This document shows positions 26,858 through 35,393 of a stretch of DNA of 64,000 nucleotides, one piece after another. The translations under genes were made by a program, and so were the position numbers. Source of the DNA: Sphingobium naphthae (GTDB lineage Bacteria > Pseudomonadota > Alphaproteobacteria > Sphingomonadales > Sphingomonadaceae); assembly GCF_020782235.1 (NCBI RefSeq), contig NZ_JAJGNO010000002.1, positions 394,382 to 458,381 of the forward strand, written 5' to 3'. Every line of letters begins with the position of its first letter. Positions within the stretch are counted from its first letter, which is position 1. The notes under the pieces are model-generated. The model made no database searches and was not told the origin of the DNA. It saw nothing but the letters and a program-made list of their open reading frames with translations.

Positions 26858-28378
26858 ATGTCGCGCCGTTTTTCGCGGCTCGCGGGCCTCGCCTGCGCCG
26901 CTCCCCTCTCGCTCGCTCTGGCGTCCGTCGCGTCGGCCCAGTCCGTCGCCCCCGACGATGATGCCAAGGACAGCTCTGGCGGCCCGCAGGCGTCCGCCTC
27001 GCCGCCGGGCATCCGGCCCGCCCGGTCGCAGCCCGCCCCCGCCGAAGCGCTGCCCGGCGGGCGCAAGGGCCCGCCCGGCGTGCCGCAGGCGCTCCGCTGG
27101 ACCGAAGACTGGTCGAAGAAGCCGGCCGACGACGCCCCCTTCCTGGAGAAAATCCGTCATATCTCGCTTGATGCGGACGATGACGTCTATCTCTCCATCG
27201 GCGGCGAGGCGCGGGTCTATTACACCAACTGGAAGCACTCGACCCTGGGCCTGCGCGCCAATGATGACAATGATCCGGTGCAGACCCGGCTGCGGCTGGT
27301 CGGCGACCTGCATGTCGGCCCCTATGTCCGCGCCTATGTCGAACTGGGCGACAATCGCGAGCATGGCGAACAATTCGCCACCCCGCCCAATGAGGACCGG
27401 ATCGATCTCTATCAGGCGTTCATGGACGTCACCGTGCCGCTGGGCGACGCTGGCAAGCTGACCTTCCGCCCCGGCCGCTTCGAAATGCCGCTGGGCAATG
27501 GCAAGCTGGTGGGCATTCGCGAAGGGCTCAACATGCGCCTCACCTATCAGGGGCTGCGCACCACCTATATCCTACCCGGCAAGCTGTCGGTGGACGCCTT
27601 CGCCCTGCGCCCGGTCGCGATCTCGGCGGACAGTTTCGACGATACGGGCGACGCCGGCAAGGCGTTCAAGGGCATCTACGTCAGCGCGCCCAAGGCAATC
27701 GCGGGCTTCGGCACCGACGCCTATTGGTATCGCTATGACCGCAGCAACGCTACCCTGCGCGAAGGCACGGGCGATGACCAGCGTAACAGTTGGGGCGCGC
27801 GCCTGTGGAAGCGCACGCCGCAATTCGACTTCGACCTGGAGGGCACGGTCCAGCGCGGCAGCTTCGCCGATCAGGACATTCGCGCCTGGGGCGTCATGCT
27901 GGAAACCGGCTATAGCTGGCCGTCCATGCCGATGAAGCCGCGGCTCGGCCTGCGCGCCAACGCCTTCAGCGGCGATGATGACCTCGACGATGGCAAGGCC
28001 GGCACATTCGTCGCCGCCGGGCCGCGCCTGCCGCTCTACAGCGAAGCCGCCTTCTTCAACTTCTCCAACATGGTGGATCTCTATCCCTCGCTGACGCTGA
28101 AGCCGGTCGACAATGTCACGCTGATGGCGGGTCCGGATTTCCTCTGGCGTCAGGACAAGGCGGATGGCGTCTATATCGGCCCATCCGGCGCCTCCTTCGC
28201 GCCCTATGACGGATCGCGCTATGTCGGCACCGCGCTCAATCTGGAAGCATCCTGGCAGACGACCCGGCGGCTGAGCTTCCGCCTGTTCGAAACCTATTTT
28301 TCCGCGGGCGACGGCTTTGCGCGCAATGGCGGGCGCAACGGCAATTATTTCGGCCTGCTGTCCAGCTACCGTTTCTGA
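26858..28378 (+). CDS. outer-membrane channel, alginate-export (AlgE) family
   Basis: The 506-residue protein has a signal peptide (MSRRFSRLAG...SVASAQ), a Pro/Gly-rich linker to about residue 85, then a beta-barrel of the alginate_exp family with alternating aromatic strands, ending in SSYRF. Members of this family sit in many aromatic-compound operons and probably act as uptake channels. Here it would pass gallate through the outer membrane to the MFS symporter. AGGAG lies seven bases before the ATG. The much longer open frame upstream runs through the MFS gene and is not part of this protein. Confidence 0.86.
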   Translation: MSRRFSRLAGLACAAPLSLALASVASAQSVAPDDDAKDSSGGPQASASPPGIRPARSQPAPAEALPGGRKGPPGVPQALRWTEDWSKKPADDAPFLEKIRHISLDADDDVYLSIGGEARVYYTNWKHSTLGLRANDDNDPVQTRLRLVGDLHVGPYVRAYVELGDNREHGEQFATPPNEDRIDLYQAFMDVTVPLGDAGKLTFRPGRFEMPLGNGKLVGIREGLNMRLTYQGLRTTYILPGKLSVDAFALRPVAISADSFDDTGDAGKAFKGIYVSAPKAIAGFGTDAYWYRYDRSNATLREGTGDDQRNSWGARLWKRTPQFDFDLEGTVQRGSFADQDIRAWGVMLETGYSWPSMPMKPRLGLRANAFSGDDDLDDGKAGTFVAAGPRLPLYSEAAFFNFSNMVDLYPSLTLKPVDNVTLMAGPDFLWRQDKADGVYIGPSGASFAPYDGSRYVGTALNLEASWQTTRRLSFRLFETYFSAGDGFARNGGRNGNYFGLLSSYRF

Positions 28379-28390
28379 TCGGTCCGCATC

Positions 28391-28418
28391 GGGCGGCGGC
28401 GCGTCCGCGTCGCCGCCC
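28391..28418. terminator. bidirectional terminator candidate
   Basis: GGGCGGCG (28391-28398) and CGCCGCCC (28411-28418) form an 8-bp stem between the convergent porin and CDF transporter genes. TCCTCATCAGGACTTTT follows on the plus strand, which gives a short T-tract. It could stop both transcripts. Confidence 0.5.
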
Positions 28419-28438
28419 TCCTCATCAGGACTTTTCCG

Positions 28439-29386
28439 TCAGGACGGAGCGACCCGCACGGCGTCGCGCTGCTTTTCCGGACGGATATAGATGGAATCGA
28501 GCTGCGGCATCGCCGCCTTCAGCTCCGCCTCAATCTCCTCGATCAGCGTCTCGCCCTCGCCCATCGACAAGCCATCGGCGAAATCGGCGCTGATCGCCAC
28601 GAACACCGCCTCGGGCGCGATATGGACGGTGCGCACATGGTTCACCGACAGGATCGCGCTGCGCGTCTCCAGATGCCGCCGCACCCGCTCCACCAGCGCC
28701 GGGTCGGCGCTCTCGCCGATCAGCAGCCCCTTGGCCTCGCGCGCCAGCAGCAAGGCGACCAGCCCCAGGATCAGGCCGATGACGATCGAGGCGAGCCCGT
28801 CGATCCGCGCATCGTCCAGATAATGGCTGAGCGACACGCCGATGCCCGCCACGAACAGGCCGATCAGCGCCGCGCTGTCCTCGAACAGGACGATGAAGCC
28901 CGCCGGGTCCTTCGACCGGCGGATCGCCGTCCACCAGGGCGTCTCGCCCCGGCTGGCGTTGAACGCGCGCACCGCGATGGCCCAGGACCCGCCCTCCAGC
29001 AGGATGGCGATGCCCAGCACGATATAGTTGATCAACGGATCGCGCAGCGGCTCGGGCGCGCGGATATGGACAATGCCTTCATAGATAGAGATGCCCGCGC
29101 CCAGCGCGAAGATCAGGATCGCGACGATGAAGGCCCAGAAATACAGCTCGCGCCCATAGCCGAAGGGGTGGGCGCGGTCCGGCGGCCGGCCCGCGCGCCG
29201 CTGGCCATAGAGCAGCAGCAGCTGATTGCCCGAATCCACCAGCGAATGGACGCCCTCGGTCATCATCGACGATGATCCGCTGATGCCCGCGGCGATGAAC
29301 TTGGCGATGGCGATGCCCACATTCGCCGCCAGCGCGCCATAGAGGACGATATTCTTGCGAAATCCCCCGCGCTGTTCCTGCGCCAT
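28439..29386 (-). CDS. cation diffusion facilitator (CDF) metal exporter
   Basis: The 315-residue inner-membrane protein has the CDF layout: six membrane helices followed by a cytosolic ferredoxin-like domain (residues 215-310). Metal-site acidic residues are seen in EGVHSLVDSGNQ (helix 2) and FEDSAALIGLFVAG (helix 5). It exports a divalent metal (zinc, iron, manganese or cobalt) in exchange for protons; the subtype cannot be fixed from the sequence. The copper-binding gene upstream on the same strand suggests a metal-stress theme. Confidence 0.9.
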   Translation of the reverse strand: MAQEQRGGFRKNIVLYGALAANVGIAIAKFIAAGISGSSSMMTEGVHSLVDSGNQLLLLYGQRRAGRPPDRAHPFGYGRELYFWAFIVAILIFALGAGISIYEGIVHIRAPEPLRDPLINYIVLGIAILLEGGSWAIAVRAFNASRGETPWWTAIRRSKDPAGFIVLFEDSAALIGLFVAGIGVSLSHYLDDARIDGLASIVIGLILGLVALLLAREAKGLLIGESADPALVERVRRHLETRSAILSVNHVRTVHIAPEAVFVAISADFADGLSMGEGETLIEEIEAELKAAMPQLDSIYIRPEKQRDAVRVAPS

Positions 29387-29515
29387 GCGTCAGCGCCGCC
29401 GGGTCGGCTGGGAAGGGACAGCGCGGGCGAACAGGGGGGCAGCGGGCAGGCTGGCAGCGGGCAGGCGGATCATCTTCATGTCCGCAGCAATGGACCAGCA
29501 CCCCCATCGGTTCCG

Positions 29516-29555
29516 CCGTGGCGGCGCGCGACGGTCAGGACGCGCGCCGCCACGG
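29516..29555 (-). terminator. strong hairpin downstream of the copper-binding protein gene
   Basis: CCGTGGCGGCGCGCG (29516-29530) and its exact complement (29541-29555) form a perfect 15-bp stem with a 10-nt loop, starting 5 nt after the stop of the minus-strand copper protein gene. The position fits a terminator, although there is no T-run. Confidence 0.6.
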
Positions 29556-29560
29556 CCCGG

Positions 29561-29950
29561 TCACTGCACCGTCGGGATCGCCGCGCGGCAATCCTCCGCG
29601 CATTCGCGGCACATGGTCGCGCAAAGCTGGCAATGTTCATGGTCATGGCCGCCACATTCCTCGGCGCAGATCATGCAGACGGCGGCGCAATGCTCCAGCA
29701 TCGCGCGCAGCGCCTCGACATTCTGCCCGGTCCGTCGCACCGCCATCCGCGCCGTCGCCGCGCAGACATCGGCGCAATCCAGGCAGGTGCGGATGCACTG
29801 GCGCATGTCCATCTCCTCCGCGACGCAAGCGTCCGCGCAGGAAGAGCACATCAGGTCGCAGAACATCGCATGGCGCGCCGCCGTGGCAAGCGCGTCGTTG
29901 ATGTCGCCGGCGACATCGGGATGGAGGGCGATCATCTTGGCGATCGACAT
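29561..29950 (-). CDS. Cys-rich four-helix-bundle copper-binding protein (Csp/DUF326)
   Basis: The 129-residue protein has 17 cysteines arranged mainly as CxxxC or CxxC along predicted helices (CDLMCSSCADAC, CIRTCLDCADVC, CAAVCMICAEEC, CQLCATMCRECAEDC), the pattern of Csp3-type copper-storage proteins. It lacks a signal peptide, so it would bind cuprous ions in the cytosol. A His-containing stretch (GGHDHEHC) may add metal ligands. It is followed by a strong hairpin and sits near a CDF metal exporter. Confidence 0.9.
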   Translation of the reverse strand: MSIAKMIALHPDVAGDINDALATAARHAMFCDLMCSSCADACVAEEMDMRQCIRTCLDCADVCAATARMAVRRTGQNVEALRAMLEHCAAVCMICAEECGGHDHEHCQLCATMCRECAEDCRAAIPTVQ

Positions 29951-29993
29951 GCAGGTCTCCTTTTGTCCATTGAATAAGGGGTGCGAAGGGCGG

Positions 29994-30182
29994 TCAGTCC
30001 TTCGACTTGTGCTCGGGCTTGCCCTTGCGCTTGGTGGAGGCCATCTCCTCCAGCTCCGTCTCCGTCATGGATTCCTCCATGGATCGGGACGCGCCTTGCA
30101 GGTCGCTCTTGGGCGTGTCGCCCCGCTTGGCCGAAAGCGCCGCGCCCGCGGCCTTTTGCTGTGCTGCCGATTTGGCCGGCAT
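29994..30182 (-). CDS. DUF3008 family small protein
   Basis: The 62-residue basic protein starts MPAKSAAQQKAAGAALSAKR and ends in a lysine-rich tail, matching the DUF3008 family. Members are small, highly charged and widespread in alphaproteobacteria, often near stress genes. Function unknown; nucleic-acid binding or a stress role is only a guess. It follows the Tat-exported SDR by 19 nt and is probably co-transcribed with it. Confidence 0.85.
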   Translation of the reverse strand: MPAKSAAQQKAAGAALSAKRGDTPKSDLQGASRSMEESMTETELEEMASTKRKGKPEHKSKD

Positions 30183-30201
30183 GTCTCATCTCCTTCGTCG
30201 C

Positions 30202-31209
30202 TTATGGTCCGCCGCGCCCGCCCACCGCGCCGAAGATCTGGCCGGTGGTGTAGCTCAGCATCGGATCGGCCAGCGCCACATAGAGCGGGCCCAGCTCGGC
30301 TGGTTGGCCGGGGCGGCCCATCGGCGTGTCCGATCCGAATGTCACCAGCTTGTCGGGCTCCTGGCCGCCCGTCACCTGCAGGGGCGTCCATACCGGCCCC
30401 GGAGCGACGCCGTTGACGCGGATGCCCTTGGACGCCAGCTGCTTGGCCAGGCCCTTGGTGAAGTTCATGATCGCCGCCTTGGTGCAGGCATAATCGATGA
30501 TGTTCTCCGGCGGGTCATAGGCCGTCACCGACGTCGTGTTTATGATCGACGATCCCGGCCGCATCAGCGGAACGGCGGCCTTGCTCAGCCAGAACATGGC
30601 ATAGACATTGGTCTTGAGCGTAGTGTCGAACTGCTCGCTCGAAATGTCGAGGATCGATGTCTGGCTGACCTGTCGCGCGGCATTGTTGACCAGGATTGAC
30701 AGGCCGCCCAGCTGCCGGTGCGCATCGGCCACCAGCTTGCGGCAAAAGGCCTCGTCGCGAATGTCGCCCGGCAGCGTCACGAACGTCCGCCCGGCCTGCT
30801 TGACCAGCGCGCCCAGTTCCTGCGCGTCGGGCTCTTCGGCCGGCAGATAGTTGATCGCGATGTCCGCGCCCTCGCGCGCCAGCGCGATCGCCGCGGCCCG
30901 GCCGATGCCGCTGTCGCCGCCGGTGATCAGCGCCTTCATCCCCGCCAGCCGGTTGGATCCGCGATAGCTGCTCTCGCCATGGTCGGGGCGCGGCGACATC
31001 TTGCTGGTCAGCCCCGGCCAGGGCTGCTTCTGCTTGGGGAAAGGCGGCGTAGCGAACCCGGCGGCGCGTTCGCTCATGGGCGCGCCCGGGCTCTTCTGCT
31101 CCTGCGCCATCGCCGGCCGGGCCATCGCCGACACCGCCGCTATGCCGACCGCAGCGCCGCCCAGTAGATCGCGGCGGGACGCCCCGCCCTCCTGCTTCTC
31201 GTCCGTCAT
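30202..31209 (-). CDS. Tat-exported SDR family oxidoreductase (YghA-like)
   Basis: The 335-residue short-chain dehydrogenase has a twin-arginine signal (SRRDLLGGAAVGIAAVSAMARPAMA) and then a YghA/YhdF-type domain. This includes the NAD(P)-binding ALITGGDSGIGRAAAIAL, NNAARQVSQ and the catalytic YACTK. Export of an SDR is unusual because NAD(P)H is cytosolic; a Tat substrate could be exported with its cofactor bound. The start at 31209 puts the RR at the right distance; a longer frame to 31254 exists. It heads a small minus-strand unit with DUF3008. Confidence 0.88.
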   Translation of the reverse strand: MTDEKQEGGASRRDLLGGAAVGIAAVSAMARPAMAQEQKSPGAPMSERAAGFATPPFPKQKQPWPGLTSKMSPRPDHGESSYRGSNRLAGMKALITGGDSGIGRAAAIALAREGADIAINYLPAEEPDAQELGALVKQAGRTFVTLPGDIRDEAFCRKLVADAHRQLGGLSILVNNAARQVSQTSILDISSEQFDTTLKTNVYAMFWLSKAAVPLMRPGSSIINTTSVTAYDPPENIIDYACTKAAIMNFTKGLAKQLASKGIRVNGVAPGPVWTPLQVTGGQEPDKLVTFGSDTPMGRPGQPAELGPLYVALADPMLSYTTGQIFGAVGGRGGP

Positions 31210-31348
31210 GCCGCTGAACCTCCGCTTGCCGGCTTGCACCATCCTGCTGGACAACAGGCGAGCCGCCGGCTTGTTCAGTGTGCCACCGCGAAAACAGGCC
31301 TCCGCTAAAGCAGGTTAGCCCCCAACCCGCTCTTGCTTGGGATAGTTA

Positions 31349-31358
31349 GTTAGCTAAC
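31349..31358. promoter_or_regulatory. palindromic site in a 250-nt intergenic region
   Basis: GTTAGCTAAC is a perfect 10-bp palindrome in the gap between the divergent Tat-SDR and aspartic protease genes. It is AT-rich against the local base composition and resembles MarR-type operators in style. Nothing else recognisable was seen in this gap (31210-31460). Confidence 0.35.
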
Positions 31359-31460
31359 GAACCATTTTCGCCTGATTCCGCACTCTTGTCGCTTTCGCTG
31401 TCCGACTTGCCGCTATCGCTGCGCCGGGATCAAAAGCCCCGCCCTCTGGTTTGACCCTTG

Positions 31461-32075
31461 ATGGACATCGCGATCAATCCCGAATGGCAGCGCCTTCTTC
31501 CCTATGCGCTGGGCGGCGCGCTGCTGTTGTTCCTGCTCTTCAGCATCCCCTTCATCGGCCGCATCCTGCGCGCCCTGCTGTCGATCGGGCTGCTGGCGAT
31601 CGGGCTGCTGGTGCTCGCCCAGCGCGCCCCGTTCGATCCTGCCCTCTCGCAGATCCAGTCGCGCCTTGGCCTTGGCGAACAGGAAGCGGTCGGCGACACA
31701 GTGCGCATCCGCATGTCGCCCGACGGCCATTTCTGGGCCCGCGCCACCGTCAATGGCGTGCCGCGCCGGATGCTGATCGACAGCGGCGCCACCGTCACCG
31801 CCCTTTCGCAGGACACTGCTCGCGCCGCATCGGTAACCCCGCAGGATGGCCTGGTCCCGGTCCTCATGCGCACCGCCAATGGCACCGTCCGGGTCCAGAC
31901 TGGCACCGTGGACCGGCTCGCCCTCGACGGGCTGGAAGCGCGCGATCTCAGCGTCGTCGTCTCGCCCGCGCTGGGCGACGTCGACATATTGGGCATGAAC
32001 TTCCTGACCCAGCTCGCCTCGTGGCGGGTCGAGGGCCGCACCCTCATCCTGGAACCCGCGCCGCCGCCAGCCTAG
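31461..32075 (+). CDS. retropepsin-like clan AA aspartic protease (TIGR02281 type)
   Basis: The 204-residue protein has two N-terminal membrane segments (residues 12-30 and 33-55) and a periplasm-facing retropepsin-like domain. The active-site motif is DSGAT in RRMLIDSGATVTALS, with the later hydrophobic-Gly motif ILGMNFL. Such single-domain aspartic proteases would need to dimerise. Bacterial substrates are mostly unknown. I use the ATG at 31461; a TTG one codon earlier is in frame. It converges with the paoC-like gene 8 nt downstream. Confidence 0.87.
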   Translation: MDIAINPEWQRLLPYALGGALLLFLLFSIPFIGRILRALLSIGLLAIGLLVLAQRAPFDPALSQIQSRLGLGEQEAVGDTVRIRMSPDGHFWARATVNGVPRRMLIDSGATVTALSQDTARAASVTPQDGLVPVLMRTANGTVRVQTGTVDRLALDGLEARDLSVVVSPALGDVDILGMNFLTQLASWRVEGRTLILEPAPPPA

Positions 32076-32082
32076 GCCGGCG

Positions 32083-34416
32083 TCACAGCAGCTTGTCGAG
32101 CGTGATCGGCAGGTCGCGCACGCGCTTGCCCGTCGCATTGTAGATCGCGTTGGCGACGGCCGCGCCCGTGCCGGTGATGCCGATCTCGCCAATGCCGCGC
32201 GCGCCCATCGGCGTATGCGGATCGGGAATGTCGGTCCACATCACATCGATCTCCGGCACGTCCATATGCACCGGCACATGATATTCGGCCAGGCTCGGGT
32301 TCATGATCCGGCCGCTGCGCTCGTCGAACTGCGTCTCCTCCATCAGCGCCAGGCCCAGCCCCATGATGATGCCGCCCCGGAACTGGCTCGCCGCCGTCTT
32401 GGGGTTGAGGATGCGGCCGCAGTCGAAGGAGCCGAGGAAGCGCGTGACGCGCGGTTCGCCGGTCACGACATTGACTCGCGCCTCGCAGAACATCGCGCCA
32501 TGGCTGTGCATCGACCAGTGCATCGTCTCCAGCGGCTGGGGCGGCTCGGCCTCGACGCTGATCGCCGCGCGCTGCGCCCGGTTCAGGATGGAGGCATAGC
32601 TTTCATGCCGGCTTGGATCGTCCAGCTTGGCCAAGCCGCCATCCTGACTCCCGACCTCATCGGGCTTCAGCCCCGCCAGCGGCGAATCATTGCCCGCCAG
32701 CGCCAGCAGTTCCGCCACCAGCTTGTTATAGGCCGCGATCACCGCCGCGCCGATCGACGCGGTCTGCTGCGATCCGCCCGCCAGCACCAGGCCGGGCAGG
32801 GTCGAATCCCCGTAGTTGAAGCGAATGCGCTCCATCGGCAGGCCCAGCCGCTCGGCAGCGACCTGCGTCTGCGCGGTGGACGTTCCCATCCCCATCTCGT
32901 GCGCGGCGATGTCGATCGTCGCTTCGCCCTCGCGCGACAGGGTGATGCGGGCCGCGCCGCCGGGCATGCGATAATAGGGATAGGTCGCGGTCGCGCAGCC
33001 AAGGCCCACCAGCCACTCGCCTTCCCGCCGGGCGGCGGGCACGGCGCTGCGCGCGTCCCAGCCGAACCGCGCCGCCCCGTCGCGCCAGGCCTGGGCGATA
33101 TGGCGGGAGGAAAAGGGCAGGCCGGAAATCGGGTCCTTCTCCGGCTCGTTGCGCAGCCGCAGGTCGATCGGGTCCATGCCCAGCTTCTCGGCCAGCTCGT
33201 CCATCGCGCATTCCAGCGCGAAGGTGCCGACCGCCTCGCCGGGCGCGCGCATGAAGGTGTTGCTGATCATGTCCAGCTCCACCTGCTGCACGTCCAGCAA
33301 CATGGTCCGCGCCGCATAGGCGCTGCGCGTCGGCAGGATGAAGGGTTCGGGCATGACATTATGCGCCGTCTTGGCGGTGACGCCGCGATGGATCAGCGCG
33401 GTCAGCATCCCATCCTCCTCGGCGCCGAGCGCGACATGCTGCTGCGTCAGCGACCGGCCGCCGACCGTGCGATAGACGCCTTCGCGCGTCAGCATCAGCC
33501 GCACCGGCCGCTGCGCCATCCTGGCCGCCGCCGCCGCGATGATATGATGCTGCCACAGCGTCTTGCTGCCAAAGCCGCCGCCGACATAGGGGGAGGTGAT
33601 CAGGATCTGCTCGGGCTGCAGGTCGAACACCTGCGCCAGCGTCCAGGCCGAATGGGCAACCGCCTGCTGCGCGTCATGGATGCGCAGCGTATCGCCGTCC
33701 CAGGCGAGCGTCACGGCATGCAGTTCGATCGGATTATGATTGTGGCGCGGCGTGCGATAATCCGCCTCGATGCTGACCGGCGCCTTCGCCAACGCTTTTT
33801 CCGCGTCGCCCAGCTTGTCGTGCAGCGGCTGGCCCATGAATTGCGACGGCTTGGTCCCGGCCGCGATCGCCGCCTCGAAATCCGTGTCCGCCGCCTCCGC
33901 CTCATAGGTGACGCGGATCAGCGACTTGGCATGGTCCGCCTGTTCCTGCGTCGCCGCCAGCACCACCGCGATCGGCTGGCCGTTCCAGCAGATGGCGTCG
34001 TCCTGCATCACCGGGATGCTGTCGCCCGCCGCGGCCTTGGGGTCGCTCATGAACAGCGGCGCGGGCTTGAGCCGCGGGGCATTATGGTGCGACATGACCA
34101 GCACCACGCCCGGCGCCGCCTCCGCCGCCGCGACGTCCAGCGACGCGATGCGGCCGCGCGCCACGCTGCTATAGGCGATCGCCGCATAGACCATGTCCGC
34201 CATGGGGAATTCGGCGGCGAAGGGCGCCGCCCCCGCGACCTTGAGCGGCCCGTCGATGCGCGACACGGGCTTGCCGATCGATCCATGCTGGTGGCGGATC
34301 AGCGGGTCGGGTTCGCCGCCCGGTATCCAGCTGTCGGGGGCGAGCGCCACCGCCTTGGCCATCGCGCCCTGCATCAGGCCTTGCGCCAGCGCCTTGCCGC
34401 TTTCGATCAGGCTCAT
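32083..34416 (-). CDS. paoC: aldehyde oxidoreductase, molybdenum-binding large subunit (PaoC-like)
   Basis: The 777-residue subunit of the xanthine oxidase family binds the molybdenum cofactor. Diagnostic segments are GGGFGSKTLWQHH, RAPGEAVGTFALECAMDELA, AHEMGMGTSTAQTQVAA and the catalytic Glu in GARGIGEIGITGTGAA. It forms a PaoABC-type heterotrimer with the next two genes and would oxidise aldehydes, mostly aromatic, to acids. I start it at 34416 where it overlaps the FAD subunit (ATGA); the longer open frame to 35049 is an antisense-phase artefact over that subunit. No XdhC/PaoD maturation gene is adjacent. Confidence 0.92.
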   Translation of the reverse strand: MSLIESGKALAQGLMQGAMAKAVALAPDSWIPGGEPDPLIRHQHGSIGKPVSRIDGPLKVAGAAPFAAEFPMADMVYAAIAYSSVARGRIASLDVAAAEAAPGVVLVMSHHNAPRLKPAPLFMSDPKAAAGDSIPVMQDDAICWNGQPIAVVLAATQEQADHAKSLIRVTYEAEAADTDFEAAIAAGTKPSQFMGQPLHDKLGDAEKALAKAPVSIEADYRTPRHNHNPIELHAVTLAWDGDTLRIHDAQQAVAHSAWTLAQVFDLQPEQILITSPYVGGGFGSKTLWQHHIIAAAAARMAQRPVRLMLTREGVYRTVGGRSLTQQHVALGAEEDGMLTALIHRGVTAKTAHNVMPEPFILPTRSAYAARTMLLDVQQVELDMISNTFMRAPGEAVGTFALECAMDELAEKLGMDPIDLRLRNEPEKDPISGLPFSSRHIAQAWRDGAARFGWDARSAVPAARREGEWLVGLGCATATYPYYRMPGGAARITLSREGEATIDIAAHEMGMGTSTAQTQVAAERLGLPMERIRFNYGDSTLPGLVLAGGSQQTASIGAAVIAAYNKLVAELLALAGNDSPLAGLKPDEVGSQDGGLAKLDDPSRHESYASILNRAQRAAISVEAEPPQPLETMHWSMHSHGAMFCEARVNVVTGEPRVTRFLGSFDCGRILNPKTAASQFRGGIIMGLGLALMEETQFDERSGRIMNPSLAEYHVPVHMDVPEIDVMWTDIPDPHTPMGARGIGEIGITGTGAAVANAIYNATGKRVRDLPITLDKLL

Positions 34417-35393
34417 GCTTCCTCCATCAGCTGGGTCAGGACCGCAACGATAGTCCGCTGCGCCAGTTCGACCTTGAAGCCATTGTCCCGCAGCGGCCGC
34501 GCATCGGCCAGTTCGGCGCGGGCGGCGTCCAGAAACAGCGCCGCGCTCGCCGGCTGCCCGCGCAGCGCCGCTTCGGCGCGGGTCGCGCGCCAAGGCTTGT
34601 GCGCGACGCCGCCCAGCGCCAGCCGCACGTCCGCGATCCGCCCGTCCTCCATGTCCAGCGCTGCCGCCACCGACACCAGCGCGAAGGCGTAGCTCGCCCG
34701 GTCGCGCACCTTGCGGTAGGTCGATCGCCGCGCGAACGCCATGGGCGGCAAGGCGATGCCGGTGATCAATTCTCCGGGTCGCAGCAGCGTCTCGACGTCG
34801 GGCCGGTCCTCGGGCAGGCGATGGAAATCCGTAAAGGCAATGGCGCGCGCGCCATCCACCCCTTGCACATGGACCACCGCATCCAGCGCCGCGAGCGCCA
34901 CACACATGTCGGACGGATGAGTCGCGATGCAGGCGTCGGACGCACCCAATATGGCGTGGTTGCGGTTCAGCCCGCCGATCGCGTCGCAGCCTTCGCCCGG
35001 CGCCCGCTTGTTGCAGCGCGCGCCGTCGACATCGTAGAAATAGAGGCAACGGGTCCGCTGGAGCAGGTTGCCGCCCACCGTCGCCATGTTGCGGATCTGC
35101 GCGCTCGCCCCGGCGACGATCGCGCGCGCGAGCAGCGGGTAGCGGTCCCGCACCAGCCGATGCTCCGCCACCGCCGTATTGCGCGCCGCCGCGCCGATCA
35201 GCAGGCCGCCATCGGGCTGCTCGGCGATCGCGCTGTCCAGTCCGGTGACGTCGATCAGGGACGCTGGCCGCTCGATCGTCTCGCGCATCAGATCGACCAG
35301 GTTGGTCCCGCCGCCCAGATATTTGCCCGCAGCGCCGGCATGCTGTGCGGCCTCGCTCGCCGTTGCAGCGCGATGATAGGTGAAGGGGGTCAT
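34413..35393 (-). CDS. paoB: aldehyde oxidoreductase, FAD-binding subunit (PaoB-like)
   Basis: The 326-residue middle subunit has the FAD motif KYLGGGTNLVDLM and MATVGGNLLQRTRC. A Cys-containing insertion (RTRCLYFYD, RCNKRAPGEGCDAIGG) is typical of PaoB-type subunits that carry an extra 4Fe-4S cluster. It moves electrons from the iron-sulphur subunit to FAD and onward. Both ends overlap the neighbouring subunits by four bases. Confidence 0.92.
   Translation of the reverse strand: MTPFTYHRAATASEAAQHAGAAGKYLGGGTNLVDLMRETIERPASLIDVTGLDSAIAEQPDGGLLIGAAARNTAVAEHRLVRDRYPLLARAIVAGASAQIRNMATVGGNLLQRTRCLYFYDVDGARCNKRAPGEGCDAIGGLNRNHAILGASDACIATHPSDMCVALAALDAVVHVQGVDGARAIAFTDFHRLPEDRPDVETLLRPGELITGIALPPMAFARRSTYRKVRDRASYAFALVSVAAALDMEDGRIADVRLALGGVAHKPWRATRAEAALRGQPASAALFLDAARAELADARPLRDNGFKVELAQRTIVAVLTQLMEEA

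Noticed and set aside
31255..31281. Possible EcfG promoter (TGAAC, 16 nt, TGTT on the minus strand) before the Tat-SDR gene
   Set aside because: One mismatch in each element; too weak to call without expression data, although the gene content would suit stress control.
34417..35049. N-terminal extension of the molybdenum subunit frame
   Set aside because: This stretch overlaps the FAD subunit gene, has low-complexity sequence and is not in the family; the ATGA-coupled start at 34416 is correct.
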